A DNA stretch of 64,000 nucleotides from JAWKWA01 sp041397765 (GTDB lineage: Bacteria > Pseudomonadota > Alphaproteobacteria > Rhizobiales > Hyphomicrobiaceae): assembly GCA_041397765.1 (NCBI GenBank), contig JAWKWA010000006.1, forward strand, positions 1 through 64,000, given 5' to 3'. The notes under the pieces were generated by a model that was not told the DNA's origin, did no database searches, and saw only the letters and a list, made by a program, of their open reading frames with translations. Numbering within the stretch: position 1 is the first letter of the stretch; the number at the start of each line of letters is the position of its first letter. Positions 62,793 to 64,000 of the stretch are shown one piece after another. The position numbers were made by a program, and so were the translations under genes.

Positions 62793-62961
62793 GGTGGTTC
62801 GGTTCCGACATTTGTAGCCCGTATCAGAACCCTTGAGAGCAAATGTCGGAATCATGTGAGAACCACTGGCAAGCTTATGAGTTCTATTGGAGCTTTGGAA
62901 CTCAACATTTGAGAGCGAGCCCGGCTGCATCCGGGACTGAAATGTTGAATTCGCTCCACTG
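62793..62961 (+). repeat. hairpin repeat family, copy C
   Basis: Full-length copy. The first hairpin is TTCCGACATTTG (62803-62814) with CAAATGTCGGAA (62840-62851), a perfect 12-pair stem. The middle hairpin CCACTGG/CTATTGG is weakened. The long stem GAACTCAACATTT (62898-62910) with AAATGTTGAATTC (62940-62952) differs from copies A and B at three paired positions in a compensatory way. It ends 40 bases from the stop of trmFO. Confidence 0.85.
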
Positions 62962-63000
62962 GTGCTCCCGCGCGTCGATATCTGGAAATTGCCCTCTCCC

Positions 63001-64000
63001 TTATTCCGCCGCCGCTTGGCCCTCGCGGCCGATCCACGCGTCGAGATCGGCGAGGGCGCGGGCGGAGAGGGCGCGTTTCCTTGCGATCGACTTCTCGGGG
63101 CCGCGCAGGCGGCGGCCGTCGGCGGGGCGGGGCACCTCGATCGGCGGGAAGAGGCCGAAATTGACGTTCATCGGCTGGAAGGAGCGCGGGCCCTCGTCGA
63201 TGGTCGCGACATGGCCGCCGGTGATGTGGTTGAGGAGGGCGCCGAGCGCGGTCGTCGGGGGCGGGGGCGCGAGCGGGCGGCCGAGAATGTCGGCGGCGGC
63301 GAGGCGGCCGGCGAGCAGGCCGATGGCGGCCGATTCCACATAGCCCTCGACGCCGGTGATCTGGCCGGCAAAGCGCAGCCAGGGGGCGGCGTTGAGGCGC
63401 AGCGCCCCGTCGATCAGGCGCGGGCTGTCGAGATAGGTGTTGCGGTGGATGCCGCCGAGGCGCGCGAACTCCGCCCGCTCGAGGCCGGGGATCTTGCGGA
63501 AGATGCGGACCTGCTCGCCATGGCGGAGCTTGGTCTGGAAGCCGACCATGTTCCAGAGCGTGCCGAGGGCGTTGTCCTGACGCAACTGCACGACGGCATA
63601 AGGCTTCTCGGTGGGGCGGTGGGCGTTGGTCAGGCCGAAGGGCTTCATCGGTCCGTGGCGCAGCGTCTCGATGCCGCGCTCGGCCATGACCTCGATCGGC
63701 AGGCAACCGTCGAAATAGGGGGTCCCGGCCTCGAAATCGCGGAAGGCGACCTTCTCGCCGGCGACGAGGTCCTGAACGAACGCCTCGTACTGGGCGCGGT
63801 CGAGCGGGCAGTTGACATAGTCGGCGCCGCTGCCGCCGGGGCCGGCCTTGTCGTAGCGCGACTGCATCCAGGCGCGCGACATGTCGATCGATTCGCGGTG
63901 GACGATCGGGGCGATGGCGTCGAAGAAGGCGAGGCCGCGCGCGCCCGTCGCCCGGGCGATGGCCTCGGCGAGGGCGGGGGCGGTCAGGGGGCCGGTCGCG
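63001..64000 (-). CDS. trmFO: methylenetetrahydrofolate-tRNA (uracil-54-C5) methyltransferase TrmFO (C-terminal part, cut by window edge)
   Basis: The frame is open from the right edge to the stop at 63001, about 333 residues of a protein normally near 450-475 long. It forms m5U54 in the T loop of tRNA using methylene-THF and FAD. Diagnostic pieces are FFDAIAPIVHRESIDMS, SRYDKAGPGGSGADYVNCPL, YEAFVQDL, FDGCLPIEVMAERG, RHGPMKPFGL, YAVVQLRQDN, NMVGFQTKLRHGEQ, RNTYLDSP, GQITGVEGYVESAA and FQPMNVNFGLFPP. The FAD-binding N-terminus lies beyond 64000. In related genomes it directly follows the squalene/phytoene synthase-like gene; here about 5.6 kb of accessory DNA intervenes. Confidence 0.95.
   Translation of the reverse strand, partial: ATGPLTAPALAEAIARATGARGLAFFDAIAPIVHRESIDMSRAWMQSRYDKAGPGGSGADYVNCPLDRAQYEAFVQDLVAGEKVAFRDFEAGTPYFDGCLPIEVMAERGIETLRHGPMKPFGLTNAHRPTEKPYAVVQLRQDNALGTLWNMVGFQTKLRHGEQVRIFRKIPGLERAEFARLGGIHRNTYLDSPRLIDGALRLNAAPWLRFAGQITGVEGYVESAAIGLLAGRLAAADILGRPLAPPPPTTALGALLNHITGGHVATIDEGPRSFQPMNVNFGLFPPIEVPRPADGRRLRGPEKSIARKRALSARALADLDAWIGREGQAAAE

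Overview
The window is GC-rich (roughly two thirds G+C by eye) chromosomal DNA from an alphaproteobacterium, most likely of the order Hyphomicrobiales (Rhizobiales). The evidence is the NepR/EcfG/PhyR general stress response locus, HWE-type histidine kinase, and two housekeeping blocks whose order is typical of that group: purN-purM-DUF2066-CDP-alcohol transferase-AI-2E permease-hdaA-ppk-ppx, and pcm-LysM/M23 protein-DUF815 ATPase-yajC-secD-secF-Mth938-squalene/phytoene synthase-like-trmFO. Genus cannot be fixed from the sequence alone.

Layout. 1-3.5 kb: surface-polysaccharide genes on the minus strand (sugar epimerase fragment, rfbG, rfbF, a glycosyltransferase); rfbF and the start of rfbG are riddled with single-base indels. 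3.8-5.9 kb: nepR-ecfG facing away from phyR, with an EcfG-type promoter in front of phyR. 6.2-10.3 kb and 15.1-19.2 kb: two complete spermidine/putrescine-type ABC importers on the minus strand, separated by a DUF427 protein, a CHASE-HWE histidine kinase, a broken SDR gene, a small exported protein and a nucleoside-deaminase-like enzyme. 19.7-29.5 kb: a type I secretion island, with an HlyD adaptor and PrtD-type ABC exporter transcribed away from a 912-residue RTX protein, plus a 625-residue low-complexity companion protein and a small XRE regulator. 29.7-35.4 kb: metabolic genes (phosphonate monoester hydrolase/sulfatase-like enzyme, molybdopterin oxidoreductase, HicA-like protein, cytochrome P450). 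35.8-46.2 kb: purine and polyphosphate housekeeping block. 46.3-57.3 kb: envelope and Sec block. 57.8-63 kb: accessory DNA (secreted SGNH hydrolase, repeats, a wrecked IS3-family element) inserted before trmFO, whose 3' part runs off the right edge.

Functional links. PhyR sequesters NepR to free EcfG. The Sec accessory proteins YajC-SecD-SecF form one operon. Ppk and Ppx make and break polyphosphate. The type I exporter very probably secretes the divergent RTX protein.

The most interesting non-coding signal is a three-copy dispersed hairpin repeat (about 22.3, 39.2 and 62.9 kb) whose long stem carries compensatory base changes between copies and whose segments can fold in two mutually exclusive ways. 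A second caution applies to the whole window: several otherwise good genes are broken by loss of one base, usually a C, in short runs. This pattern looks more like consensus-sequence error than biology.
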